Source: Russula earlei (lineage: Eukaryota; Basidiomycota; Agaricomycetes; Russulales; Russulaceae). Taken from it: a DNA stretch of 64,000 bases. Below, one piece after another: positions 23,600 through 35,429 of this stretch. Numbering within the stretch: position 1 is the stretch's first letter; each line of letters begins with the position of its first letter. A program made the translations under genes and the position numbers. The stretch covers positions 110,591 through 174,590 of the forward strand of contig JAGFNK010000055.1 in assembly GCA_025769875.1 (NCBI GenBank), given 5' to 3'. Below the pieces are notes generated by a model. That model was given only the letters and a program-made list of their open reading frames with translations, made no database searches and had not been told where the DNA came from.

Positions 23600-25001
23600 A
23601 TGCCGCTCGTCCTTCTCTGAAGAGCCGCAATCCAGTTTCACGCCATGGCAAGGCTAATGTTATCGTAATCCCTCGTCTCACGGACGATACCCCTACCATG
23701 GGGGAAGCGAGTCCCCTTGCTCATAACCCCGATTACTTCGCTCTGTAGAGCAGTTTTCCATCTCTAGCGCTTCAGACATAATCGCAACCCGGAACCCTAT
23801 TCCGGTCATATTCATAGATTATACGGCAGCAGGGAACACAGTGTTTTAACAATCTCAAATCTGCCTCTGTTCCCATACATTTGTTTAAGAACCTAGACCA
23901 GTGTTGGATCTTACTTAGCCATTGTGGATAATATATAAATGCTCGTCTCTTAATGAATTCAGTTACGTTTGCGATCAGTGAGTTTCGTTCGGGTCCTATC
24001 CGATATCGTCAAGACTAGTAGTTGGCTGGCAGTGGTTCGGCATAGAGCCGATTCACACCCTAGACAAACACCTTCAATGTGTCTGGTAGCATTTAATCCA
24101 GGTGCCGTAGGCTTGGGTACCTTTCAGATAGATCATCCAGCTCCTGAGTGTGCAAAGTATACTTTGAATGTTGAGGCCGTTGTGGGCCTGTTGAGATTCC
24201 ATTGCGACGAAGACCTCCCATTCATACATCACAGCCTAAGCTTCATAGGACTAGGCTAAAATACGGAAGTGGTGGGGAGGCTCAACGTGTTGGCGAGCAA
24301 GGCGAATTCTGCCATGGAGACAGGACCTCAGGTTGAGCTTGAGATGTGACCTCAGTTGCGAGCCTCCAGCGAAGCTGGCTGCGTCAGATGCCGAGGATGT
24401 GTGTAGTACACATCCGAGCCTTGTCCCAGGGATGACTGTAAGCGCTCTTGGCCATCGACGCGTGCATCGCCCCTGCACTTGTACGCCATTTTGCCGAAGG
24501 GCTGCCCGCGGCCACGATAAAATTGGGCCGTATTACAGCAGAAATGCCTCGGAAAGCACCATGCCATAGAACAGGAGTCTCAGGACCGGAGGGGGTTGAT
24601 TTTGAGAAGTCGTTTTGAACATGGAGAGATTGCAGCGGGGCACCGACTCGAATGGTCCTTTATGACAGACATTTCAGCCTGGCAGATGCGGAGATCATAG
24701 TGCATGAAAACACTCTGTTGCGATTGAGATACAAGAGGAACACAGACCAAGTAGCATGAGATATTTGCCTGGGATAAACGAATAAAGCATATCGAGAACA
24801 AGCACATATGTTAGCGCAATGAAGAACAAACGCCGTGGTGTTCATCGGCTTGTCACACTGCGGAGATAACGCGGTGCTTTGCCGGCCGGTCGGTCAGAGC
24901 TCGGTGTGACGCGTCGGAACACGCTACGTCACGCGTTCTGTGACACGCGTACCTTTACACTTTTATCCTGTCGTCATCCGCTGTCTTGGTTGTTCGCCCC
25001 C
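23600..25001. other. Stretch without a supportable gene
   Basis: About 1.4 kb with only short frames. The longest, 23969-24259 on the plus strand, has no recognisable domain and no conserved-looking composition. The right end should hold the promoter of the RFC subunit gene. No repeat or transposon end is recognised. Confidence 0.5.
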
Positions 25002-26578
25002 ATGCTCTGGGTAGATGACGTCCGTATCTATGTTGCACCTATCTGTCCATGCTTGTCTGAATCTTTATCCCACAGTATCGTCCAAAGTCTCTTGGTGACC
25101 TACATTATCATGTCCGCCTATCACAACGCCTGAAGTCCTTGGTGTGATATGAACTCCTTCAACCTCCGTAAGACTAATCGCATCGACAGGCTGCTTCTGG
25201 CGACTTCCCTCATATGCTTTTCTATGGGCCATCAGGTGCCGGAAAGAAAACGCGTATTTCTGCTACCTTGAATGAACTGTTTGGCAGCGGAGTCGAGAAG
25301 GTGGGTCGTATTATGTGTGCACCGCCGGCTTTGCCTGAAGGGCCAGAGGGCATGTCCCTCGTCTGCAGCTTAAAATCGACCAACGGGTGTTTCTGACGCC
25401 ATCGCGAAAGAAATTGGACGTCAACGTTGTCCAGAGTAACTATCACATCGAGCTCACACCGAGGTCCGTGCCATGCAAGCCGCGCCGATGCGGAGTTCTG
25501 TCAGATTGACGAATTGCCCCATGCAGCGAAGTCGGAAACTACGACAGAGTCGTGATCCAGGAGATCCTCAAAGAGATCGCTCAGACACAACAGGTCGACG
25601 TGAGTGCGAGGCACAGGTTTAAAGGTGATCTTCCGACGTTCCGCCCTCCGCGAGTCATGTCAAATCTTTCTTTGACAGTGGTCGTCATCAACGAAGCTGA
25701 CACACTCTCGAGAGACGCGCAAGCTGCACTCCGGCGGACTATGGAGAAGTACATGACCAACCTGCGCATCATACTCTGCGCCAACAGCACTTCTCGGCTG
25801 ATCGCGCCCATCAAGAGCCGCTGCCTGCTTATACGCGTCGCGGCACCTAGCCACGAAGAAATGCTCACAGTGCTCAACCACGTGGCCAAGCGGGCGGGAG
25901 CCGGTTCACTGCCCGAAGATGTGGCGGATGGAATCATCACAGATGCGAACGGCAACATGAGGAAAGCAATACTCGTTTTCGAGGCGATGAAAATGCAGTC
26001 GTATGTCGTCGGTCTTTTTCTCGAGATAACTCATTACGACGTTGATTCAGCCCTGATTTGTCGAACTCGCCACCGATCGCGAAACCAGACTGGGAGACGT
26101 ATTGCTCAAAGGTTGCCGACATGATTATCCAGGAACAGACACCACAACGAGTCATGGAAGTACGGGCCAAGCTGTACGAGTTGTTGAGCCATTGTATACC
26201 GGCCACAATCATTTTGAAGGTGGGCAGTCACCTTGACTTGCATTGTTTATCTCACAATTCGACTAGACGGTCGCGGATCGCGTAGTGCAGAAAGTCGACG
26301 AAAGTCTCAAGGCGGACATCATGCATTGGGCAGCCATCTACGTACGCTAATTCTTCAGATGAGGAAAGTCACGTTCCTAAAACCGCGCAATAGGAAAATC
26401 GCATGCGTCTTGGAAACAAAAAGATATATCACTTGGAAGCTTGGGTAGTCAGAGTGATGTCCTTGTACAAGGTTGGTTCACACCACCTCTTACGTTGTAA
26501 CCCTGGCACTAATGGGACTTGTGAAAATAGCAATCCTTTTTGGGCATCGAGTTTGCCGATCTTGACGACCTCGTTTGA
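25002..26578 (+). CDS. RFC5: Replication factor C small subunit (yeast Rfc5 / human RFC3 type)
   Basis: Clamp-loader subunit that helps open PCNA onto primer-template DNA; it also serves in checkpoint loaders. A tiny first exon (25002-25019, MLWVDD) joins an exon at 25076-25141 ([20 protein letters not shown]), then exon 3 from 25190 ([20 protein letters not shown]). The P-loop has the Rfc5-specific GAGKKT form rather than GKT-T. The Walker B region reads [19 protein letters not shown]; the E-A in place of DEAD fits this non-hydrolysing subunit. SRC ([10 protein letters not shown]) is the arginine-finger box. Later exons give [40 protein letters not shown] and the terminal [13 protein letters not shown] at 26578. 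About seven introns; full-length family size of about 350 residues. Confidence 0.94.
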
Positions 26579-28079
26579 ATAGACCTACTGGTCCTGTCGC
26601 ACACTGTACGCTCCTCGGAATTCACCATTAGACCCTTAGAATTTAATGTAATGCGCGATACTAACGACTATGTGATCGGGCAGGGGACGCTCGTACAGTG
26701 AGTGCCCCGTCTTATTTATGCGTTGGACATGGTGTCCTCGCGTGGAGACAGCCGATCACTGCACGTACACCATAGTCCGCTCGTTATCAATATCGCTCTG
26801 CATCCCAAGCGAGAACAAAGGGCTGGATCGTGTGGCTTGGTTCGCATGAGCTTATCGAACACCGGCCAGGGATTCCGAGACGTATTGCTCGGTTTTACGG
26901 CGCGTGATGCGTATGCCGAGATATGAAATTCAAGTAGACGAAAAAGTCGTCTTACGGTCCGATTGTCGGTTGTCGCCCGAAATAGTGTCCACTGTTATGA
27001 ACATGTGAAGGGGCGGATGCTAAAGCGCGTTGATATAACACGCAGGGCACGAGTCCGAGCGGAGCTCTTCGGACGAGCTCACGCGGGCGACGACTGAGAA
27101 AGAAGAGTGGAGCCTCAAGTCAAGTCATGTCTCAAGGGGCGACGAATGAGAGAAAACCGAGCCAGGAAGCCGGCATGGCATTCTCATCGCTCAATTCAAG
27201 ATGGGAAACCGCGCCAGCGCCGTCATGATGAATTGGCAATGGGACGCCTCGTGGGATGGCCAGAGCCGACCATACCAAGCAAGTGCTTGACGCGTTCATT
27301 GGCGGTGCGCGTCAGATGAGCGCGTTGCGTGATCCTACCGTGACGGCCGGTCTTCGGAAGAAGGTGACCGCCGGGGAATTATGCGTGTTTCTGCCACTCC
27401 ATCGGATCGAGGGGTCCGAAACGACGAGAGGTTCACGATGCGCTGGCACGCTGGACACGCTCATCGCCGAGGCTGTGAACGCCCTGAAGAGAGGAAAGGT
27501 CGGGCGAATCGCGGTCGCAACGATCATGCAGATGACAGGGGCGTACAATTGTCAGCTGACGGTCTGACTGATGGCGGCATCGGAGTTATCCTTCCTATCG
27601 GGTTGAAAAAAAGACCGTGGAGGAGTGTGATCCAGTTCCTGACCGGGAGGCGATGACGCGACAGCGAAGCAAATGGTTCCCGATTGTGTCTATTACGGCA
27701 CCGACCTGTATGAGCAGCAGAGGCTCTGGGTTTGATGGTACTATACGACCACGTAGTTCACCCTCGTCCGCCTTGAGATGTACTGCATTGCGAGAAACTG
27801 GGAGGGGAGGGAGAGTTCATGATAATAAACCCAACTCGGGAAGGAATCCGGCGCAAGGACCGGCGTGACCGGCCTGGGCCGAATCAGAGCGCGACGCGTC
27901 TTACATAATTCAATCCGTTCCCCCGACCCGCCGCGTCCCACACGCCAGTCCTCACCCCTCGACGTCGCTCGCACCCCCCAAACCTACTCCTCATCTTCTG
28001 ACCCCCCAACCGTTCCCATCTTTCCATTTTCTCTCTTCTTCTCTCTCTCTGTGAGCCCCTTCCAGGTTTCACATAGGTA
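26579..28079. other. 1.5-kb stretch with only weak open frames
   Basis: Short plus-strand frames occur at 27107-27319 and 27256-27567 (103 residues, MARADHTKQVLDAFIGGARQ). The latter has a plausible amino-acid mix but no domain I recognise, and no convincing intron extends it. Pyrimidine-rich DNA at 27990-28060, with long CT runs, precedes the next gene and is a typical fungal promoter feature. Confidence 0.45.
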
Positions 28080-30264
28080 ATGACCACGCCCACCTCGTCC
28101 GCGACGACGCCATCACCCCAAATGGCTGTGCTCCACACCACTCCCGTTTCGATGGTCGCTGCTCTAAGCTCCGGCGATGTTGACGCGACAGAGCGCGAAG
28201 CTAGAAAGCAGGCCGTTCAGAAATTTCTCGCTCGTGCTGAAATATCCAAGGCGAGTATGACCCTTCTCCCCGGGGGATATGGGACGCGTCGACTTTCTGT
28301 GATGATCCGCGTATCGTCGCACGTATGGCTCACTGAGGGCACCTGTTTTCCTTTTGATTTGCACAAAGTCGCTCGACTTCCCTTCTGCGAGCTTCCCCTC
28401 CTGTGATGCCAAGACTATATTGATAGCGACGTCTCGAGTATCATCGTGCCTTTATGTGACGGCCATGGAAAGATTCCGCTGCTTCACCACTCTGGTCATC
28501 TTATACTGGCCTCCGAACGATGCTAACCCGAGCTTTTTCTCTCCGCAGCTCACGCGTGGGTTGCGCGCGCGCCTCTCCTATGCGACCTACAAGGCGACGC
28601 ACAATGTCGCCCATCTCCCCATCGGCGATCTCGAATCGCACGCCAAGGATGATGCGCTTGCTACGTGGACTCCGTCCAGGAATAGTTACGGCGATGGTGC
28701 GACCATCCAAGGAAAGAACGTCGCGAACCCTTCCGGCGGCACCGCACGCAAAGGTGCCATGGCTCCTCCGACTACAATTCCTTCTTCGCATTCTCGTAGC
28801 CACCAAGCCAGCCCCGGTAAGAGGGGGTCCATAAGTGCCAACGCAACCCAGAGTCTCTATGCCTCCATCCTTGCCCCTCCGCCAGCAAAACGTGCGCGGA
28901 CGATTCATAACCCAGAGGATCCACCCATTCCGGCCCCTGCCAGAATGACGAATGGGACATCTCGAAATCGGAAACGCTCGTCTCACCCTGAAGCATCCAG
29001 GGGAACTCATTCGCGCGTTCCTTCCGAATCTCAACCTTACTCCAGCGTCGCGGAAAATACACGTGCCCACGCGCGAACGAGCCGAGACAACAAACGTAAA
29101 GCTGCGTCTAAAGGTACCAAGGCCAGTGGCCAACGCCGCAATGTCAACGCGTCAAACGTCGATAGTGCTCACGATGTGGACGTTGACATGAAAGCTGCCG
29201 CGACATTAACACGCCTTTTGCATCATTCTCGCAACTCTATCACTTCCCTCAGCGCCGTTTCTCCACGATCTAGCATGTCCGCTGGCTCGGACGTGGGCTC
29301 CTCACAGTCGCACTCTCAATTTGCCCAGAGTTCTGACCGCACAACAACCGCTCAAACATCGTTGGCGTCATCCCAGGAGTCTCCGAATACCGGTTCGATA
29401 GCGCGCCCTGCCACCCCGCCACGCTCATTGAATGCCCATTTGACACCAGGGGCCAATACTTTTCCGGATGGAGGATCTGCGTCTGCCACTGACCAGGAGG
29501 CCATTAAACTGTTGTATTACCTACGTGAATCACCTTCTCCTGCTCGACCGAGTACCGTTCGCAGCCGAGACGGTCAAGATGCGGCATCTCTCAGAACTCT
29601 GACCGACAGTTCCGATCTCAAAGCCCAAGGACGCGTACTTTTCCCCACCTCTTCAGGTGGCGTGACAGATGTTCCCTTGGCATATCGGATGCTCACAAGA
29701 GATAACTCAGGCTCGTCAATTTCATCTACTGCAGCGATGGAAATCCCAGCCTCCCGATCTCTCACACGCGAACCCACTCTCGTCATTGACCCTCCAGTTG
29801 GTGATGTGGAGCTTCCTCAGCATTCAGATCTATCAATTCGCACAGGAAATGACAGCGACATCCCTCCTGTAACCAAAGTCACACCCCCGACGCCCATAGA
29901 CACACCTCACATGTCTCAACTTTTACCGCCACCATCCTCTCCTCAGCGGAACATCCAATCGTCAAACTCTACCCTGCCTGCGTCACCAATATCTGAGCAC
30001 AAGGCCCACCATACAGCGCCTGCCACCCCTGGAACGTACACCTTTAATCTCAACGATTTCATAAACGTCTCTCCATCGCCGGCAGGCCCACATCGTATCG
30101 CAGCACCTTACAAGCAGAATTTGTCTGGTATACGCTCAGGTGGCGGCCGAAAGCTGTTCGCGGAAGAGCAGGCCGAGCAACTGATAGGCGTAGAAGAGAC
30201 AAGTAGGGTTGGCGAACATCCCAACACGGCCTTGGGTGCCGGAATCCACCTGACCCGTTTTTGA
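28080..30264 (+). CDS. Ser/Thr/Pro-rich protein, possible Whi5/Nrm1-like cell-cycle regulator
   Basis: Exon 1 (28080-28251) encodes MTTPTSSATTPSPQMAV and ends REARKQAVQKFLARAEISK. The long final exon begins LTRGLRARLSYATYKATHNV after a CCGCAG acceptor near 28549 and stays open to 30264. Read together, the joint resembles the short Whi5/Nrm1 signature (R-L-x-x-A-x-Y-K), the part of these repressors that binds G1/S transcription complexes; the similarity is weak. The rest is a long disordered Ser/Pro/Thr region with a bipartite basic cluster (RNRKRSS) and a conserved-looking element TYTFNLNDFINVSPSP near the C-terminus. Keeping phase needs a GC donor (AAG|GCGAGT), or an extra small exon in the 300-base gap. 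Nuclear location is likely; function tentative. Confidence 0.55.
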
Positions 30265-31204
30265 GCTCGATCCAACCCGTATTTATCCGTAAAGTTGTCA
30301 ATTCCTCAACGTCCATGTCATCCAGTTTCATGACCTTCGTCACGATCTGCAATTGTCGCATCTACCATCTCACGGACATGGAAGGACCCTTTTGATTGTA
30401 ACATCCTCTTTCAGTACCTTTGTATCCCTGAACCCATCTCGTGGCTGGATGACACCTCTGCCGTTACCACTTTGTGGTGACCGCCGGATCTGATGCGGTG
30501 ACTATTTATGCGTCCAGAGTTTCTGTAGCTCCTGCCGACCTGACCAGCGCTTCCTATCTTCCTCTTATGACCTGGTCTATGCCCGACATGTTTTTTTCTT
30601 TTTTCTTTTTTGTTTATTATTTTTTGTACGATGTCCGTATTATGAGTGATCTGGTTTGGCAGAGCCCTTCACGTAGTTCGCTTAGACCTTCTTGGCCGTT
30701 TCTTCCCTCTGATGATTTGCATTTTTTTCCTGCTCTCCAATGTACGAGGTAGTTGACGAATGACAGGAATAATCTACTGATGCTTGAGGCGACTCCGGGT
30801 ATATTTCATGTTGAGAGTGGATCGAATCGTTGGAAAACACTTACATGTGGTAGTCTTGCTGGTCACAATGAGCGAAGTATCCTATTATGATATCCTAAGA
30901 ATAACGAATGTCTTGGTCCCATGAAGGCGACTTGGTTGACCTGCTGAGCCGCTTATTGTTCCGAGATTGATGACCAGCCGTTCGCACACCCTCAGCGCTA
31001 GGGCCATATCACCGAGCTACTCCTCATCTTCATTAACCTTGCTACCTTTCGACCCAAGGGTATCCCCACACGGCCAACACATCCCTCGACGTTTTATAGA
31101 TCGTGTCTCGCACTTAACAACGCACAGCCTTCAGTTGCGAGCTTACAGTATTTATGTGAGGGCGGGACGAGTCATTCGGATTACTCACTTCTCTTTCTCT
31201 CACG
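30265..31204. other. Intergenic region
   Basis: Holds the 3' end of the preceding gene and the promoter of the cytochrome b5 gene. A T-rich run (30588-30626) is the only notable element. No gene, RNA or repeat recognised. Confidence 0.55.
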
Positions 31205-32010
31205 ATGGCGTCGTATCTTCGCTCATGGCTACCCATTCTCTCCGTGCAGCAGAACGATCCCGAGTCTGCAGAAGAAGACGAATCGCCTAGCACTCCTACC
31301 ACCCCTTCGCTCTCCGTTCAGGGCCCCGATGACGACTCACCACCCGCTTTCCCCGCCGTCGAGAGCGCGCAGCGTCTCTCCTCTGCGGCCTCCCCGTCTC
31401 CATCGCAGAAATCGAAAACTTCATCGTCTGCCCTGATGCCGCCGCCACCGGCGCCGACATCTCGTCTCACCCGTCCCCTGGCGCCGTCTTCTGCATCGTC
31501 GTTGATGCCTCCTCCTACCACGACGAAGCCACCGACGCCGCTGTCCAAGTCCAAGAAGCGAGAAAAGGTGGCCCTCGCTCCCGGGCACAGCCCGCTCGAC
31601 TGGGCCAACCTGAAGGGCTCCGGGGCGGACCTGCGGGTATGTTCATCCGCTTCTTCTCGCCAAAGCGGCGTTGTCGACCAGGTCGATCCCCTGCAGGGCG
31701 GAACGACGTCCCTGGCCCGCATACCTCCCTCGGTGCTGCGCACGCACCACAAGCGGGACGACGCGTGGGCCGCTTTCAACGGCAAGGTCTACAACATCAC
31801 GCCGTACTTGTCCTTCCACCCCGGCGGAGAGAAGGAGCTCATGCGCGTTGCGGGACGCGATGGGACAAAGCTCTTTTGTACGTGTCATACGTCATTTCCG
31901 GAATGTCCGGTACTGACGGCCCTCCAGCACTGACCCATGCGTGGGTCAACGTAGATCTCATGTTGGACGCCTGCTTGGTCGGGTTCTTGGTTCCGGAGCC
32001 ATCATCCTAG
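31205..32010 (+). CDS. Cytochrome b5-domain protein, Irc21-like
   Basis: The N-terminal half is Ser/Pro-rich and probably disordered. The C-terminal half is a cytochrome b5 heme domain: DAWAAFNGKVYNITPYLSFH, then HPGGEKELMRVAGRDGTKLF, an intron near 31878-31930, and LTHAWVNVDLMLDACLVGFL. The two heme-ligand histidines are those of HPGG and THAW, both present. A second intron lies near 31636-31680. The architecture (long low-complexity leader, heme domain at the very C-terminus, no reductase and no membrane anchor) matches the Irc21 group, soluble b5 proteins thought to pass electrons in the cytosol. Start at 31205 chosen as the first ATG of the long frame (MASYLRSWLPILS). Confidence 0.88.
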
Positions 32011-32239
32011 ATCCGATAAATTACAATTACTCACCGTCCGCATGCATTAGATTGGTAAGATCGCGGCATTTAGTCTCGGCCATGCACACCATAGATCTGG
32101 CAATTTGTATACTTCAAGTGTTGCGGAGTGAACACGGTCTGTTTTCAGACGAGTGGATGTCTTACACTGCAAGGGTTGATTGCCGCCGAGCACCTCTGGT
32201 GCCCCATAATCCGACATTCTAGCCTTGCAACGGATACAG

Positions 32240-33135
32240 ATAATTTGTGATTCTTATGACGTGGTCGACTGTCCTTATGTGCTTTACGTGTGGACATCGA
32301 AGCTTTATCACGCCGAAGAGGACAGGGTTCTCCCATCAAAGCTCATCATACCACATGGTGTGCCAACAGCCAGGAAGTACCCGTACCCTCATGCACTTTG
32401 GTGAGTCGGGCCGGAGTTGCGACTCATTTGTGATGAAATGACTGCCAAACCTTTAGTCAAAGCTGACAGATGGAGATGCCCTCAAGGTCCATGTGGAACC
32501 GGTTGTCACTGACATGCCACCTCTACCAGTTCTGCCGAAGGGCGTCCGTCGTAACCCTGCTTCTTCACGTCCACCTGAGTCAGCCTGATCACTGATAATC
32601 TGTGTGATACCCTCTGTTCTCGGGCATACTTCTTTCCGCGATGGCAGGGACCCACAAATCGTGCATCGGAGACCTCTTAGCCTGCAAACTCGTTTGCTTG
32701 GAACCCCAGAGCTGGAAAGGTGAGACAGATTTCCCCGTGTTGTCGCGGCATCTTCCTGAATGCCATTCAAGCCGTTCTCTAAATAGGTTCGCTGTCAGAT
32801 CCTCGTCGTCTCGTGGGTATCCTCGCAGCTCTCTTTTACGTCCTATCATAGCGCACGAGCTTCTGGCTTGCTTGCCTTGCTGTTCTACCTAGTTTCTCCC
32901 TCATGACTTGCCGGCAAACCAAGGGGGTCATGTTTGTGGTGCATATCTCTGTCTGTGTCTTCTCTAACGAGGACCGGAAACTCACTTTTCTGGAAAACCT
33001 TATTACCGCCGCTTCATCGGACATTCTCAAGGTGGGGCATCTAAAACAAATGCTACATACGTGCTACCTATGAGGTCTACATCCCAGTGCATGTCCTCTA
33101 GTTCAAATTCGTTGTCGGCCGCGCGAATAAAAAGG
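32240..33135 (+). pseudogene. Uncertain, probably broken gene; possible glycosyltransferase-31-like fragment
   Basis: Several short frames look like exons but do not join into one product. One is DSYDVVDCPYVLYVWTSKLY around 32240-32395; another is LTDGDALKVHVEPVVTDMPP around 32460-32590. A third (32920-33130) reads SNEDRKLTFLENLITAASSD and, after an intron, FKFVVGRANKKVKDMEVARY. The last piece resembles the start of beta-galactosyltransferase family 31 catalytic domains, where an F-V-x-G-R strand follows a Glu/Arg-rich helix, but the catalytic part is absent downstream. It could be a decayed gene or a short expressed protein. Low confidence. Confidence 0.3.
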
Positions 33136-33572
33136 TGAAAGACATGGAGGTCGCTCGATATTTACTTTTTGTCGCTTTGCGTTCCCTCGCCTGCCTAGAT
33201 GTCTGCTCTCCTTCGGTCCATAACATCTTTGACCTTTGCACTGGTTTTTGGTCACTCCTCTCCCCATTCTTGGGTTCGATAACATGCGCAGTGATAATGT
33301 ACGCCTTTGCAGCAGGAATAGATCGTCGTTGTCATTCTTGACCTGCTTTCTCAATAGGTTGCAGTGTGAGCATTCGGTCTCTACAATTGCGCCTTCAAAG
33401 AGGACAGAAGGAGCGAAAGCGGCCCCATGCGGCGACGAGGACCAAGCAACGTGTATATGGCCATGTTTAAGATATCGTTGTGTCACCTGTAAAATGTCGT
33501 TGTATATATCGCTGTCGTGTATACAGAGGGAAAAGGCGATTTGGAAATGGGTATTTGGTTGGCTGTAGTTTA

Positions 33573-33736
33573 CTTGATGCATGCATCAATTGCCAATGTA
33601 AAAGACTGCATTGCGGGTGTCAGGAAATAATCATGTGAAGGAGAAGGGTAGACAGTAAGTCGATAGGACCAGGCGTTGATGGGACGGGATGCAGAGATTA
33701 CTGTCCATCGTCCCCTAGAGTGCCCGAGACACTTGT
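33573..33736 (+). repeat. Imperfect direct repeat, left copy
   Basis: About 150 bases (including GGAGAAGGGTAGACAG and ACCAGGCGTT) recur with roughly 80 percent identity at 34610-34757. The two copies bracket the broken Serinc gene. No coding content and no typical LTR ends were found, so their origin is unclear. Confidence 0.7.
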
Positions 33737-33921
33737 TAAAGTGACCCGATTGCGCCTTGAGTCCATCTCTTAAAGGGCACCCAGCGGGAACACACGGTGG
33801 ATCCGGACAACTGTCAGAGAGATTTGAGGACGTGAGAAAATGTACGTGGAACTGTTCAACAAGCCGTACGTGTAGAACCCGCCCTTCTCCTACAACGAAA
33901 CCGCCAACGGCTCGATGATTG

Positions 33922-34617
33922 ATGGGCCTCCTACGCTCTCTCCCTCTTACCGGCGTGCTGGCCACCATCGGATCCTCATGTATCGCCGGGCTTGCGTTCT
34001 GTTTCACGTCCGCCGCAGGTGTGGTGCTCACGGATCCTTGCGGCTGTAACTCTTCCATCGCGACTCGCATAGGCTTTGCTGTACGATCTTGCCTCGATTC
34101 CGCTGCCCTGATTCGACCTTTCTTATTCGTGAGCTCAGATGATATTCGCCCTTGACTCCATGCTTGCATGGCTCATGAAGACCCCATTGGTGATCCAACT
34201 CATCGAGAAGTGGACCTATGACTACATCAAGATGGACTGTGAGGTTGGAAAGTGCCACGGCGTCCTGGCAGTAAGTTCCCTCTCCACTGGTATAGCTACC
34301 TTAGCTTCATCGCAAATAGGTTCACCGCCTCTGCCTCGCCCTCGCATTGTTCTATGTTATTCTCGGTGTTTCAGCCTTCGGCTCTCGCGACACCTGTGAC
34401 AAGAGAGCGGCAATTCGGAGCGGGTGAGTGTCGTCGTCTTTTCCTCGATATTTGTTCACCTTTTCCTAGTTGGTGGGGGCCAAAGGGTCTACTCTGGCTC
34501 GTGTCTGTCATCACTTCTTTCTTCATCCCGAATCACTTCTTCATATTCTGGGGAAACTATGGTGCCGCCGTCTTTGTCCTCCTTGGCCTGGTCCTGGCTG
34601 TGGTCTACTTAATGTAT
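33922..34617 (+). pseudogene. Truncated Serinc/TMS1 pseudogene
   Basis: A partial copy of the intact gene at 36406-38249. It has the start MGLLRSLPLTGVLATIGSSC, the exon IFALDSMLAWLMKTPLVIQL, and WGPKGLLWLVSVITSFFIPN. Compared with the intact copy, the acceptor region and first half of exon 2 are deleted near 34020-34045. The gene stops dead after VLLGLVLAVVYLM, where unrelated repeat sequence begins (34610). The last five membrane segments are missing. Intron positions are retained, so it arose by segmental DNA duplication and not by retroposition. Confidence 0.88.
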
Positions 34618-34757
34618 GTATCGATGACCAAATACTTTGCTGGTGTCTCAGGGAAACAATCGTGTAAAGGAGAACGGTAGACAGCGTGTAGATAGCACCA
34701 GGCGTTAGTGGGACGGAATGCGGAGACTACTGCCCATCGCCTCCTAGACCGCCTGAG
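34610..34757 (+). repeat. Imperfect direct repeat, right copy
   Basis: Matches 33573-33736 (GGAGAACGGTAGACAG and CACCAGGCGTTAGTGGGACG are recognisable). It begins exactly where homology between the broken and intact Serinc genes ends, so it marks the breakpoint that truncated the pseudogene. Confidence 0.7.
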
Positions 34758-35429
34758 GTCTGATCGTTGGAGGACATCAAAGGGGGAAGTTCTGTTGCGC
34801 AGAGAACGCGTCTGTTGCTTCTACCACTGTGGCCGTTGCAGTTCCCGATCTTCGACGTACAGCTCAGGATGGTTCACACCGCTGTTCCTCCGTGATGAAG
34901 ACGGCATGAAGATGGAATCGGGGCTCAGAGTCACGGTATCGCAGGATCCAAGCTGGCGAAGTATTGACTCAAAAGGGAAGGTATTCCAAGCAATGGAGAA
35001 GATGAATTGATGAATGCGACGCAAGGTAGCCATGGGTCGAATCTTAAGTGAAGTGGAGGATAACCCTGAACATATCCAAGTTATACATTTCTGGGATATT
35101 TGGCCGAAGCAGATCCGCCAGGATCAATCTCTCTATAAATAAGCAGATGATTGTGCAGTGGAAACATTTCAATACCTCTCCACTTCAGTTTCGTTATGCC
35201 AGTAGTAACACATGGATAGAAGGGTATTGTTAGTCTCGATGGAACCTTCAACTTCCCAATGGTACCTGCCCATCTGTGGAGCAGATCCACCCTGATTCAG
35301 AATGGCCTTTCCAAGACGAGTAGCTCTTCGAGTAAAATCCGCATCTGTATTCGACAGCTTGTCAACAGAGGTGGTCGCCAGGGGACCGCGCACGGTTGGT
35401 CCACCGCGGCCAAATTCGGTTGCGAATAT

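Noticed and set aside
23969..24259. 96-residue plus-strand open frame
   Set aside because: No domain, no intron-linked extension and no conserved-looking segment; chance length for this base composition.
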